From Desulfuromonadaceae bacterium (GTDB taxonomy: Bacteria > Desulfobacterota > Desulfuromonadia > Geobacterales > Pseudopelobacteraceae): a DNA stretch of 64,000 bases. The DNA lies in NCBI GenBank assembly GCA_028687585.1, contig JAQTZV010000003.1, positions 1-64,000 of the forward strand, written 5' to 3'. The notes beneath the pieces are model-generated. The model searched no databases. It was not told the DNA's origin and was given only the letters and a program-made list of their open reading frames with translations. Positions 9,744-18,625 of this stretch are shown piece by piece (position 1 is the first letter of the stretch; every line of letters begins with the position of its first letter). A program made the translations under genes and the position numbers.

Positions 9744-9802
9744 GTGAGGACGACCTCACCACTCCATCTCCAGAAGGGGGGCGCCCCCAATTCTTCGAGG
9801 TC
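9744..9802 (+). promoter_or_regulatory. Guanidine-II (mini-ykkC)-like riboswitch
   Basis: Hairpin P1 is GTGAGG-ACGA-CCTCAC (9744-9759), with the ACGR tetraloop that defines mini-ykkC. A second hairpin, GGGG-GCGC-CCCC (9777-9788), keeps the central CG needed for loop-loop kissing but not the flanking A and R. The ribosome site GAGGTC (9797-9802) is exactly complementary to GACCTC in P1 (9752-9757). Free RNA could therefore hide the ribosome site, while ligand-stabilised P1 would release it. The element lies directly before a SugE/Gdx gene, the classic partner of this riboswitch. Confidence 0.75.
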
Positions 9803-9805
9803 ATT

Positions 9806-10126
9806 ATGAATTGGGTAATTTTGGTTGTTGCTGGACTGTTTGAAATGGGATGGGCTATCGGGCTCAAGTACACAGATGGCTTTACGCGTATATGGCCTAC
9901 TATTGGTACCGTGTGCGCGATGATAATCAGTCTTGCTTTGCTCGGTTTTGCACTGAAATCGCTTCCTGTCGGAACGGCCTATGCTGTTTGGGTTGGTATC
10001 GGCGCGATTGGTACGGCAATATTGGGTATTGCCTTATTTCATGAGCCGGTGACCATAGCTCGACTGTTAAGCCTGGCTCTTATCCTTGCTGGCATCATTG
10101 GCCTCAAGTTTTCTTCCCCTCATTAA
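9806..10126 (+). CDS. sugE: Guanidinium exporter of the SMR family (SugE/Gdx)
   Basis: The 106-residue, four-helix protein is the size of small multidrug resistance subunits. It has the Gdx subtype pattern: [20 protein letters not shown] with the essential helix-1 Glu, [24 protein letters not shown] in helix 3, and [10 protein letters not shown] at the end. Gdx exchanges guanidinium for protons as an antiparallel dimer. The ATG at 9806 follows GAGG with 5-nt spacing and is controlled by the leader riboswitch. It is 38 bp upstream of an efflux operon that may be cotranscribed. Confidence 0.95.
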   Translation: MNWVILVVAGLFEMGWAIGLKYTDGFTRIWPTIGTVCAMIISLALLGFALKSLPVGTAYAVWVGIGAIGTAILGIALFHEPVTIARLLSLALILAGIIGLKFSSPH

Positions 10127-10164
10127 CTCCAATGACAGGAGAAACTTAGGAGATCCGCTTACCC

Positions 10165-11484
10165 ATGAACAGATTACTAGCAGCGACAATTTTGCTTGTT
10201 ATTTTATCTCCACACCCTGCCGCAGCTGCTGAAGTATCGTTTGAACTGGCACTGAAACAACTATACACGGCAAACGAATCCCTCCAGGCCGCCCGGATGG
10301 AAGAAAGTCAACGCGAATCGGAACGCTCGGCTGCCCGGGGGCTGTATTTCCCCCGGATCGACGCAAGCGCTAGATTCACCCGCATCGACGAGCCTATCAC
10401 CATAACCATCCCCCAAATTGGCACCATCCCGGTGCAGGACGATCAATTCTGGCGTGCCAACGTCAGCTTCAAATGGCCGCTGTTCACCGGAGGCCGCATT
10501 CAGGCGGCCAATCGTGCCGCGGAGGCCTATCTGGAAGAGTCTCAGGAAAAGCGGCGCCGGACGGAATCCGGCCTGATCAGCGAACTGGCTCGCCGCTACT
10601 ACGGTGTGCGTCTGGCACAGCAGGTGACCGAGGTGCGGCGCGAAGTTCTGAGCGGAATGGAGCATCATCTCAGTGACGCCCGGAAGATGGAAGAGCAGGG
10701 AGTTCTCGCCCGTTCGGAGAGGCTCCACGCCGAGGTAACCCAAGCCGAGGCTGACCGGGAATACAAACGGGCGGTACGCAATGCCGCGCTGTCTCAGACC
10801 GCACTGAACGACGTCCTCTCCAGCAGAGAGGATGTAACGCCAACATCTCCTCTTTTCCTGATCCGGGACATCGGCCCGATGGAGGCGTTCCGTGAACAAG
10901 GACTTACCGGCAACCCGGCACTGAAGCAATTGACTGCACAACGCGAGGTTGCCCATCAGGGGTATAAGAAGGAATTGGGCGCATTTGCTCCCGAGGTCTT
11001 CCTGTTCGGGGTTAACGAGATTTACCGGAAAGACCTGACCCTGCTCGATCCGCGCTGGGCTGTGGGGGTCGGAGTTACCTTAAACCTGTTCGAGGGTTTT
11101 GCCGGACAGCACCGCGTAGCGGCTGCACGAAAACAGGAAAAACGGCTTGAACATCTGCAACAGGCCGGGCGCCTGAGCGTCGCAACCCTGGTGGAATCAC
11201 GCTACCAGGAGGTAATGAAAGCCCTGGAACAGTATGAAGCGCTCGAAACCTCAGGAAAATTCGCGGAAGAGTACCTGCGGATAAGAAAGAGTGCCTTTGC
11301 AGAAGGCTATGCAACTTCTCTGGATGTGGTGGATGCCGAACTCGCTCTCTCCAAGGTAAAAACGGAGCGACTGGTTGCCGTGTATGAATTTGATGTGGCC
11401 CTGGCCGAACTTCTGGAGGCAAGCGGCCACAGCGAACGGTTTGAGGAATATCGAACTAGAAGCGATGTGGAGGTGCAGCAGTGA
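10165..11484 (+). CDS. TolC-like outer-membrane efflux protein
   Basis: This 439-residue protein has a signal peptide (LLAATILLVILSPHPAAAAE) and the two long coiled-coil halves of the TolC/OMF family. Examples are the repeated segments AARMEESQRESERSAARGLYFPRI and its later counterpart ending EGYATSLDVVDAELALSK. It would form the trimeric outer-membrane channel for the HlyD and permease proteins that follow. AGGAGATC lies 13 nt before the start. Its stop overlaps the GTG of the next gene. Confidence 0.92.
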   Translation: MNRLLAATILLVILSPHPAAAAEVSFELALKQLYTANESLQAARMEESQRESERSAARGLYFPRIDASARFTRIDEPITITIPQIGTIPVQDDQFWRANVSFKWPLFTGGRIQAANRAAEAYLEESQEKRRRTESGLISELARRYYGVRLAQQVTEVRREVLSGMEHHLSDARKMEEQGVLARSERLHAEVTQAEADREYKRAVRNAALSQTALNDVLSSREDVTPTSPLFLIRDIGPMEAFREQGLTGNPALKQLTAQREVAHQGYKKELGAFAPEVFLFGVNEIYRKDLTLLDPRWAVGVGVTLNLFEGFAGQHRVAAARKQEKRLEHLQQAGRLSVATLVESRYQEVMKALEQYEALETSGKFAEEYLRIRKSAFAEGYATSLDVVDAELALSKVKTERLVAVYEFDVALAELLEASGHSERFEEYRTRSDVEVQQ

Positions 11485-12473
11485 AATCAGGAAAGAAAAT
11501 CTATCTGTTACTTGCCGTGCTCGCCGGGGTGGCCATGTTTTCCCTGGCCGGCTGGTTTCTTTTGAAGCCGCCTCCCCTGATTATCCAGGGAGAAGTCGAT
11601 ACGACCCAGATTCAGGTGTCATCGAAGCTGTTCGGGCGTGTGGCAGATGTTCATGTAAAAAAAGGAGAATACGTCAAGAAGGGACAGCTGCTCATTACTC
11701 TCGATAGTCCTGAAATCCAGGCGAAAATGGCACAGGCCACAGCCGCGCAAAGGTTTGCCGGTGCCCAGCGCGACAAGGCCTTCAAGGGACCCCGCCAGGA
11801 AGAGCTTCGCGCATCGCGGAGTAACTGGCAAAAAGCCACGTCTGCGGCTGATCTGGCCCATAAGACTTTTCGCAGGATCGACCGGTTACAGGTTGACGGC
11901 GTCGTGCCCGCCCAGAAGCGTGACGAAGCAGAAGCACAGTGGCAGTCGGCATCGAAAACGGCTGAAGCTGCTAGGGCATCCTACGACATGGCCCTGGCCG
12001 GTGCCAGAACGGAAGACAGGTCTGCCGCCACAGCTCAGGCAAGCCAAGCGGCGGGAGCGGTAGCCGAGGTAAACGCCCACCTGCACGAGACGGCACTGTA
12101 CGCCCCGATTGACGGGCAGATTGTGGATCTGCTCTGTGATCCGGGGGAACTGGTTAGCCCCGGTTTTCCAACTATCAGTATTGTGGATCTGCGCGACGCC
12201 TGGCTGACCTTCAACGTCAGGGAAGACCTGCTGGCGGATATCAGAATGGGCGATGTTATCACGGCCCGGATCCCTGCCCTTGGCAACCGCCTGATCAAGG
12301 CAAAGGTGAACTATATCTCGGCGCTGGGTGATTTTGCTACCTGGCGTGCCACCAAGACCACGGGTGATTTTGACCTGAAAACATTCGAGGTCCGACTTAT
12401 CCCTGTCGAAGCGGTAGAAGGGCTGAGGCCCGGCATGAGCGCGATCGTCACCATGGGTGCTGCCCAGCCATGA
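11481..12473 (+). CDS. HlyD/EmrA-type membrane-fusion protein
   Basis: The product is 330 residues. One N-terminal membrane helix (about 8-27) is followed by the lipoyl-like half GRVADVHVKKGEYVKKGQLL, a coiled-coil hairpin, the second half with the segment TALYAPIDGQIVDLLCDPGE, and a beta-barrel domain. It bridges the inner-membrane permeases to the outer-membrane channel. It starts with GTG in a GTGA overlap and ends in an ATGA overlap, so the genes are tightly coupled. Confidence 0.93.
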   Translation: MKSGKKIYLLLAVLAGVAMFSLAGWFLLKPPPLIIQGEVDTTQIQVSSKLFGRVADVHVKKGEYVKKGQLLITLDSPEIQAKMAQATAAQRFAGAQRDKAFKGPRQEELRASRSNWQKATSAADLAHKTFRRIDRLQVDGVVPAQKRDEAEAQWQSASKTAEAARASYDMALAGARTEDRSAATAQASQAAGAVAEVNAHLHETALYAPIDGQIVDLLCDPGELVSPGFPTISIVDLRDAWLTFNVREDLLADIRMGDVITARIPALGNRLIKAKVNYISALGDFATWRATKTTGDFDLKTFEVRLIPVEAVEGLRPGMSAIVTMGAAQP

Positions 12474-13678
12474 AGCTGCCGGCAATCAAACGATGGACAA
12501 CGGGTGAACACGCCGGCTTTACGGCGGTGGTTCACCGGGAACTGGTCAGAATTTTCTCCCGCCGCATCTACCTGCTGATGGTCCTGCTCCTGCCACTTGT
12601 CTCGTTCGCTGTTCTGGCAGCCATCTTCAGCACTGGTACGCTCCGCCATCTGCCAATTGCCGTGTACGATGCCGACAACACGGATTTTTCCCGCCGCCTG
12701 GTCCGCCTGCTGGATGCGGCTCCGACGCTCCACGTCGTGCAGCGGGTGACGAACCTGAGAGAAGGGAAAGCGCTGATCCTGTCGGGCGGGAGCTATGCTC
12801 TGGTGGTTATGCCCAAAGGGCTGGAGCGGGACCGCTTTCGTGGCCAGGGCGCTCAGGTGACGAGCTTCTACAACAATCAGTCGATGACGGCCGGAAGCAT
12901 CGTCAACCGTGGCATCAGGGACACGCTGAAGGTTGTTTCAGCAGAGCTGGACCAACAATCGCGCCAGCAGCGGGGCGAAACGACTACGGCTGCAGCAGCC
13001 CATGCTGAGCCGATCATTGTGGAAAGCCGGGCGCTGTTCAACCCCTATCTGAATTATCTCTACTTCCTGGCTGGCGCTCTGATGCCGACCATGCTCCAGA
13101 TATTCATCATCGTTGTCACGGTCTATGCGGTCGGTGTTGAGATGAAGGAGGGGAGCGCCCGGGAATGGCTCGACACGGCAGGCGGCTCGCCATGGCGGGC
13201 GGTGGCAGGCAAGCTGGCCCCCTATACGGCCGGTTTTCTCTGTGTGGGGCTGTTGATGAACAGCTATCTCTTTCTCTGGCTGAAACTGCCGCTGCGGGGG
13301 AGCGTCACCCTGATCGCCATGGCAACGGTTCTGCTGGTGTTGTCGTACCAGGCGGTGGCGCTGCTGATTGTGGCAGCCACTGCCAATCTGCGAATTTCAC
13401 TGAGTACTGCGGCGATCTATGCCGCCCCGGCCTTTGCCTTTGCCGGGATAACCTTCCCCGTGATGGCCATGCCGCTGTCAGGAAAAATATGGGGAGGACT
13501 CCTGCCGCTCAGCTACTACCTGATTATCCTTCTGGACCAGGGGATGCGGGGGGCACCGGTGTCAGTGTCGCTTCCCGCTCTGGCGGCCATGTGCGGCTTT
13601 GCCATTTTCATCCCGATTCTGGCGGTGCCCCGTCTCAGAAGATTGATGGTGGACGAGCGGCAGTGGGGCAAGCGATGA
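12470..13678 (+). CDS. ABC-2 type permease, first of pair
   Basis: This 402-residue membrane protein has one N-terminal helix, a large periplasmic domain (about residues 60-195) and five C-terminal helices, the layout of ABC-2 exporters of the YhhJ/YbhR type. The segment PIAVYDADNTDFSRRLVRLLDAAP is typical of this group. It pairs with the next permease. No ATP-binding subunit is encoded in the operon, which is unusual. It starts in an ATGA overlap. Confidence 0.88.
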   Translation: MKLPAIKRWTTGEHAGFTAVVHRELVRIFSRRIYLLMVLLLPLVSFAVLAAIFSTGTLRHLPIAVYDADNTDFSRRLVRLLDAAPTLHVVQRVTNLREGKALILSGGSYALVVMPKGLERDRFRGQGAQVTSFYNNQSMTAGSIVNRGIRDTLKVVSAELDQQSRQQRGETTTAAAAHAEPIIVESRALFNPYLNYLYFLAGALMPTMLQIFIIVVTVYAVGVEMKEGSAREWLDTAGGSPWRAVAGKLAPYTAGFLCVGLLMNSYLFLWLKLPLRGSVTLIAMATVLLVLSYQAVALLIVAATANLRISLSTAAIYAAPAFAFAGITFPVMAMPLSGKIWGGLLPLSYYLIILLDQGMRGAPVSVSLPALAAMCGFAIFIPILAVPRLRRLMVDERQWGKR

Positions 13679-14856
13679 GAGAATTTATTCGGGTCTGGCG
13701 AGAGGAATATCGCAACATCTTTAGCGATAAAGGTGTGCTGATGATTTTTTTCGGTGCGATCTTCTTCTACTCCATCTTCTATCCGCTCCCCTACGCCAAC
13801 GAGGTTCTGAAAGATGCACCGTTGGCTGTGGTTGACCTGGATCACTCATCCCTGAGCCGACAGCTTGCCCGGATGGTCGATGCCCACGAAAGCACCAGGG
13901 TAGCTGCACAGGCGACCAGCCAACTGGAGGCTGAACAGCTGTTCTTTGCCCGGAAGGTGCACGGCATCCTGATCATCCCCCATGATTTCGAGCGCACTAT
14001 CCTGCGCAAAGAACAGAGCAGCGTGGCGGTCTACAGCGATGCCAGCTATTTCCTGCTGTATCAGCAGGTCATGACCGGGGTCGCCGTGGCGACCGGCACA
14101 CTCTCGGCCGGAATCGAGATCAAACGGATGCAGGCGGGAGGCTTCGCCGAAGCCCAGGCCAAACAGCTGCGGGACCCGTTGCAGCTCGTGGCCGTGGCGC
14201 TCTTCAACCCGTCCGGAGGTTATGCCAGCTATGTGGTGCCGGCGGTTCTGGTGATGATTCTGCAGCAGACACTCCTGATCGGGATCGGCATGCTGAGCGG
14301 CACTGCCCGGGAAGATCGTGAACAAACGGCAAACACTCATCCGGCTCAAGGGCACTTTTTCCAACAGGGAGAAGGATCCGTGTATGGTACTGTCATCGCC
14401 CATGTTCTCGGCAAATCGGCCGCTTATTTTTCCATCTATCTTTTCAACGCCGCCTATTACTTCGTTGTTCTTCCCCGGCTCTACAATTTTCCGCAACGTA
14501 TTAATCCTCTGGATCTGGCTCTGCTGGTGCTTCCTTTCCTACTGGCAGTTATATTTCTTGGGCTGTCACTGGCGACACTGTTCCGCCACCGTGAGGCATC
14601 AATGCTGGCCCTGATGTTTACCTCCATGCCGGCCCTGTTCCTGGCCGGCTTTTCCTGGCCGAAGGAAGCCATCCCAGTCTGGCTGCGCGGGGTGTCATAC
14701 CTTCTTCCCAGCACAACAGGCACTGACGGACTATTACGCATTAACCAGATGGGAGCTTCACTGCAAGATGTCCGTTTCGACGTGCTGGTCCTGTGGGGAC
14801 TTGTCGCCCTGTATTTTTTTATGGCCTGTTTTTCTATAAAACGCTTTACTAAATAG
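13675..14856 (+). CDS. ABC-2 type permease, second of pair
   Basis: The product is 393 residues from the ATG at 13675, which overlaps the preceding stop as ATGA; an open frame reaching back to 13165 is a shadow of the first permease. It has the same topology, with PLAVVDLDHSSLSRQLARMVDA after helix 1 and five C-terminal helices. It probably forms a heterodimer with the first permease. No terminator was found directly after it. Confidence 0.88.
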   Translation: MREFIRVWREEYRNIFSDKGVLMIFFGAIFFYSIFYPLPYANEVLKDAPLAVVDLDHSSLSRQLARMVDAHESTRVAAQATSQLEAEQLFFARKVHGILIIPHDFERTILRKEQSSVAVYSDASYFLLYQQVMTGVAVATGTLSAGIEIKRMQAGGFAEAQAKQLRDPLQLVAVALFNPSGGYASYVVPAVLVMILQQTLLIGIGMLSGTAREDREQTANTHPAQGHFFQQGEGSVYGTVIAHVLGKSAAYFSIYLFNAAYYFVVLPRLYNFPQRINPLDLALLVLPFLLAVIFLGLSLATLFRHREASMLALMFTSMPALFLAGFSWPKEAIPVWLRGVSYLLPSTTGTDGLLRINQMGASLQDVRFDVLVLWGLVALYFFMACFSIKRFTK

Positions 14857-15173
14857 TTATCCGTTATCGACATCGAAAATTCATTGAGATCTATGCAAAA
14901 CCAGTAGGGTATTTACCACTCTGGCATGATGCTGCGACAGATTCGTACACCCGCGAGGGAAAGGCGCACACTGAATACCGAAATACCGACCGGAGTGTAA
15001 TTTTAGCAACCGTCAACTTGCCGATTATATTGAAAACAGAATATGTATGAGTTGGTAAAATGGTACCATTTTAAAACCTAAAGATCGGCCAGAGCGAGGG
15101 GTGTGAACCACCCGCGAGAGTTAAAGTGACGGGGAGTACCTTTTGTTTTCTATCACGGAGGCACGAGGGGACA
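14857..15173. other. Intergenic stretch with an 18-bp perfect palindrome
   Basis: No gene is seen. TAAAATGGTACCATTTTA at 15056-15073 is a perfect palindrome and could be an operator. A second imperfect dyad (GGGGTG TGAA CCACCC) lies near 15097-15112. No helix-turn-helix gene lies next to it in the window. Confidence 0.45.
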
Positions 15174-15202
15174 CAAAAAAAGCCTCCCATTACTGAGAGG
15201 CT
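15174..15202 (-). terminator. Terminator of the 295-residue lipoprotein gene
   Basis: On the minus strand AGCCTC and GAGGCT (15202-15181) form a stem followed by seven Ts. It is about 60 nt after the stop of the lipoprotein gene. Confidence 0.8.
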
Positions 15203-15264
15203 AATTTCAATTACCATATACCGGTATAGCTAAGCTCTTGTCTGGCGCATCGAATTGGTATCAA

Positions 15265-16152
15265 CTATTTTTGTGCTATCGGAATGAATATAGGTAGCGT
15301 CAGCCAAGTATTATACAATTTAACACCACAGTTGCCACCATCAGAGTTTACTAAATCAAGTGAGAAAGCTTCTGCTATAAAATAAACTACAAGGATGCCA
15401 GCCGTTATAGGATCAACGAAAATGAAAAATGGTGCTATAGCCGCGCCTGTACTAAGGGAAATAGTTATATCATTGATATATTTATCTGATACGTCTATTT
15501 CCATGCCATACCAATGTGTCTTGTAAGCCGTGTGATTTTCTTTGCAAACATAACCAGCGGGTACAGCCACAGCTTTTCCAACCGTCTTCGCTGCAAGTAG
15601 AGTTTGATACTGCGGCGTAGTCCTGAAATTAGTAAAAGCAGGCATTTTTTCTACAAGACCCCACCACAAAACGCTTGGTAGTTCAGAATAATTTTTATTC
15701 AAAGACAGTTGTAAATTAAGCAAAACAACAGAAGCGTCATTGTTTTGTTGTGCGCTCATGTAAGCTCTAAGAAATTCATCTTGAGGGCTGCTCGCATATA
15801 GTGTGTCTATAGAATTTAATGTAACATTAGCGTCATCGATATAATTCGCACTGATCTCAATGAAGGCGCGCAAAAGGAGCGAACCTTGATTAGGATACAA
15901 GTTATAAGCATCAATGGTTTTTGCCCGCGCCAAGGCTAACTGCGTTATTCTGACTTCTTGGCTAACTGTCGGTTTGCTCAGTCCGGTTAGATGGGTATAA
16001 GCTTCATCCATTGCCTTTTGTGATTGCACTTCTGGTGTGTCTACAATAGCGGGTGTGTCAACAACAGGCGTGGTGTTATTATCACTTCCGCAACCGACCA
16101 TCATCATCCCCACAACAATTAAAGCCAATATCTTCTTAGTGAAGCTAGCCAT
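15265..16152 (-). CDS. Hypothetical lipoprotein, AT-rich gene
   Basis: The product is 295 residues. The signal peptide ends at the lipobox MMVGC, followed by a Thr/Pro-rich linker (NNTTPVVDTPAIVDTP). The middle is helical with a TPR-like feel (LALARAKTIDAYNLYPNQGSLLLRAF). A hydrophobic segment near residues 232-260 (IAPFFIFVDPITAGILVVYF) may enter a membrane. I do not recognise a family. Base composition is clearly more AT-rich than the neighbours, which fits recent transfer. A GGAGGCATT ribosome site precedes the start. Confidence 0.75.
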   Translation of the reverse strand: MASFTKKILALIVVGMMMVGCGSDNNTTPVVDTPAIVDTPEVQSQKAMDEAYTHLTGLSKPTVSQEVRITQLALARAKTIDAYNLYPNQGSLLLRAFIEISANYIDDANVTLNSIDTLYASSPQDEFLRAYMSAQQNNDASVVLLNLQLSLNKNYSELPSVLWWGLVEKMPAFTNFRTTPQYQTLLAAKTVGKAVAVPAGYVCKENHTAYKTHWYGMEIDVSDKYINDITISLSTGAAIAPFFIFVDPITAGILVVYFIAEAFSLDLVNSDGGNCGVKLYNTWLTLPIFIPIAQK

Positions 16153-16439
16153 AATGCCTCCTTTAAATTAAGCTATTTTTGTTTTATCATCAAAAGTTAA
16201 ATTATCAAGTTATTTAATATTATAACGTAGCAATGTAGTATTTTGTTGATTCGCTATGAGTAGGGGCCTTTTGTCTGAGTTGGGTGAAATATGGTCGGAT
16301 AGAATTACGATGATCCGCCAAAAAGTGTCGGGGGGGTAGGGTGGAGGCTAGCAAAATAAAATCGACTGGGATTGGGAGAATACCGAGAGGGTATCAATGA
16401 ATTAAAGTACAACTAAAGTACAACTATTCCATTTATACA
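16153..16439. other. AT-rich intergenic stretch with a tandem 11-bp repeat
   Basis: The first 100 bp upstream of the lipoprotein are strongly AT-rich. TAAAGTACAAC occurs twice in tandem at 16403-16413 and 16414-16424. No gene is supported. Confidence 0.4.
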
Positions 16440-16480
16440 AAAAAGGCACCTACAATTTATCGTTGTAAGTGCCTGTTTTT
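16440..16480. terminator. Bidirectional terminator-like hairpin
   Basis: AAAAAGGCACCTACAA pairs with TTGTAAGTGCCTGTTTTT with two interruptions. It has A and T tracts on the two sides and ends beside the tRNA-Thr fragment. Confidence 0.65.
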
Positions 16481-16484
16481 ATGT

Positions 16485-16530
16485 AGCGTTTGTCGGAATC
16501 GAACCGACGACCTCATCATTACGAGTTATG
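16485..16530 (-). pseudogene. tRNA-Thr (CGT) 3' fragment, probable attachment-site remnant
   Basis: On the minus strand the 3' half of a tRNA is visible: anticodon loop CTCGTAA (anticodon CGT), variable region AGGTC, and a perfect T arm GTCGG-TTCGATT-CCGAC (16508-16492), then acceptor strand AAACGCT. The anticodon stem has one mismatch. The D arm and 5' acceptor strand are missing: upstream sequence is AT-rich and not tRNA-like. Integrases commonly leave such 3' tRNA copies, and an integrase remnant lies directly upstream. Confidence 0.75.
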
Positions 16531-16563
16531 GGTTCTAATTCATAAATATCGGTTATTATTATA

Positions 16564-16920
16564 CTAATCATTTATTTCGCTTAGACTAATTAGACTTGAC
16601 AGCTTTTGCCCTTCGCTTTTTAAAAACATTGCCGCCATGTGAGTATATTTGTCTGTCGTCTGAATAGACTTATGCCGCAACATGTGCTGAATGGATTTCT
16701 GCTGAAGATTAGCAAGCATCATTGCTGTTCCACTTGTATGCCTTAATAGATGGTGGTCGAACCAGATAGTGAAAAAGGGGTTTCATAGATTATGTGCCTC
16801 CTTTGGATGCCCACTTTCTACAGCCAATGTCATTCTTTCTGACCTGTGGGATTCACTGTGAATTTGTAGCATTACCTGAATCTCCTTGCGGTCCAACTTA
16901 CCCCTGGCCGGTAATTTACA
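16564..16920 (-). pseudogene. Tyrosine recombinase (phage-type integrase), broken C-terminal part
   Basis: The minus-strand frame contains the catalytic signature of tyrosine recombinases: HHLLRHTSGTAMMLANL, then the second-box HMLRHKSIQTTDKYTH with the nucleophile Tyr. The frame ends at a TAG (16566-16564). It is interrupted by a TGA just before NPFFTIWFDHH, and a further TGA lies upstream of the sequence LPARGKLDRKEIQVML. The N-terminal DNA-binding domain is missing. It is inactive. The remnant sits next to the tRNA-Thr fragment, the usual geometry of an integrated element. Confidence 0.85.
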
Positions 16921-16954
16921 GTCTGTCGATACACCTCATCAATCACCCATAACA

Positions 16955-17803
16955 CTAGACAATATCTTCATTCCTAAATCGCTTAAAAAGTAATGCGCCA
17001 AGAATAAAACAATAAACAAGGACATTAATGAGTGGATAAATCGGGCCGAATCCATGGTTTGATTCGCTCTCAAACAACGAAGATGCCAACTGCTGAACGC
17101 CTAAGAGCTTCGGCCACAAAGCATACATAACTTTCCACCATGTCACGTCTAACTGCGTATGACCGCTCGATTGCTGCACTATCGCTTGCGCTATCTGGCT
17201 GTGGCCGGCAGCAGCTATACCGTCGCCCACAAAGCCAACGATACCGACGCCAAGAACACAAAGAAAAGCGACAATGTCGGGCATCAGGAGAGACAAAAGA
17301 AGTACGGCAACTACCACAAAGAGCAGGTTGATAGAACAGAGCAGTGAGGCAATCAGGTATTCCGGCATGAAAACCTTCAGATTGATGGATGTGATCAAGA
17401 ACACGATGCTATGCAAGGTGAACATGAAAAGTGTCGATAAGAGCCATAATCCAATGATCTTTCCCATAACATACTGCCACCGGGCTATCGGTTTGGACAA
17501 AATACACGCTTGCATCCCTTCGGTTCGGTCGCGCCTGAATATTCGCATCGAAAGCAAAGCCGTTATGACCATTACGCCAGCGCCAATAACGTGGAAGGTC
17601 GCTTTCGATAACGTCCTGACAATGGTTGCGGCGTCAAGCGCTTGCCCGTTCACCATGTAATTGCCTTGAAAACAGCCACGAATAAGGAATACGCAGAGTG
17701 CGCAGATAACAAACATGATGACAAAACTTCTCTGCTGCAGTTCGTCAATAAGCGTAAATTTTGTAATCCTTGTAATGGGGGGAAGTGATTTTGAAGTTTC
17801 CAT
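16955..17803 (-). CDS. ABC-2 family transporter permease
   Basis: The product is 282 residues with six predicted membrane helices and the NatB/CcmB-like ABC-2 pattern (MRIFRRDRTEGMQACILSKPIARWQYVMGK). It follows the ATPase gene with one base between stop and start and is its membrane partner. The substrate is not evident. The 3' end lies 35 bp from the integrase remnant. Confidence 0.85.
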   Translation of the reverse strand: METSKSLPPITRITKFTLIDELQQRSFVIMFVICALCVFLIRGCFQGNYMVNGQALDAATIVRTLSKATFHVIGAGVMVITALLSMRIFRRDRTEGMQACILSKPIARWQYVMGKIIGLWLLSTLFMFTLHSIVFLITSINLKVFMPEYLIASLLCSINLLFVVVAVLLLSLLMPDIVAFLCVLGVGIVGFVGDGIAAAGHSQIAQAIVQQSSGHTQLDVTWWKVMYALWPKLLGVQQLASSLFESESNHGFGPIYPLINVLVYCFILGALLFKRFRNEDIV

Positions 17804-17804
17804 G

Positions 17805-18509
17805 TTAACCTTTCACGACTCTTACAAACACATCTTCCAGCGTTTCACCGTCTTTGACAATGGCGGAAATGGTGTCTTTTACCAAAAGTTTGCCACGGTT
17901 GATTATAGCTGCGGAATCGCAGATTTTTTCAACTTCTGACAATAGGTGTGAATTCAGAAAAATAGTCATGCCTTGGTCTTTAAGCGACTCCAGGAGTTGG
18001 CGTATTTCCCTGATGCCGATAGGATCTAAGCCGGAAGTGGGTTCGTCTAAAATTAACAGTTTCGGATTTCCCATGAGTGCAGCACCTAATCCGAACCGTT
18101 GCACCATGCCCTTTGAATATGTGCCGATCTTTGTATTCTCCCTGCCTTGCATTCCAATCAGTTCGACAATATGCCTGCATTGAACTGTCGCTTCGGACCG
18201 GTTCATATCCAATAACTCTGCACAGCGTAGAAGGTATTGCCACCCTGTGAGAGATGGTGGAATATGGTTATTTTCGGCAAGATAACCGACTGATTGTCGG
18301 CATTCTGCCAGGGTACCTGGAATTCCGCATAAGGATAAGCTTCCCGACGTCGGTCGTGTAAAGTCGAGCAGCATCTTCACGATTGTCGTCTTCCCGGCAC
18401 CATTGGGTCCAAGCAGAGCAAAACATTCACCCGCCTTGACAGAGAAGGAGACATCATCAACAGCTGTAAGCGATTCGTATCGTTTAGTAATGTTTTTCAA
18501 TTCAATCAT
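17805..18509 (-). CDS. ABC transporter ATP-binding protein
   Basis: The product is 234 residues from the ATG at 18509 (MIELKNITKRYESLTAVDDV); an upstream frame adds 14 non-homologous residues. Walker A is LGPNGAGKTT, the signature is YSKGMVQRFGLG (SKGM rather than SGGQ), and Walker B is LLILDEPTSGLD, followed by the H-loop SHLL. It resembles CcmA/NatA-type exporters of the ABC-2 class and powers the permease encoded immediately downstream. Confidence 0.93.
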   Translation of the reverse strand: MIELKNITKRYESLTAVDDVSFSVKAGECFALLGPNGAGKTTIVKMLLDFTRPTSGSLSLCGIPGTLAECRQSVGYLAENNHIPPSLTGWQYLLRCAELLDMNRSEATVQCRHIVELIGMQGRENTKIGTYSKGMVQRFGLGAALMGNPKLLILDEPTSGLDPIGIREIRQLLESLKDQGMTIFLNSHLLSEVEKICDSAAIINRGKLLVKDTISAIVKDGETLEDVFVRVVKG

Positions 18510-18625
18510 ATAATGGGCTCTTATCAGATTTCCGGAGAGACATACTACCAACTCCTGTGTGTTGGGATGATCCTGTAGTCAAGGTAATTACGATGATTCA
18601 AAAAAACAATATGATGCTGTTACCC

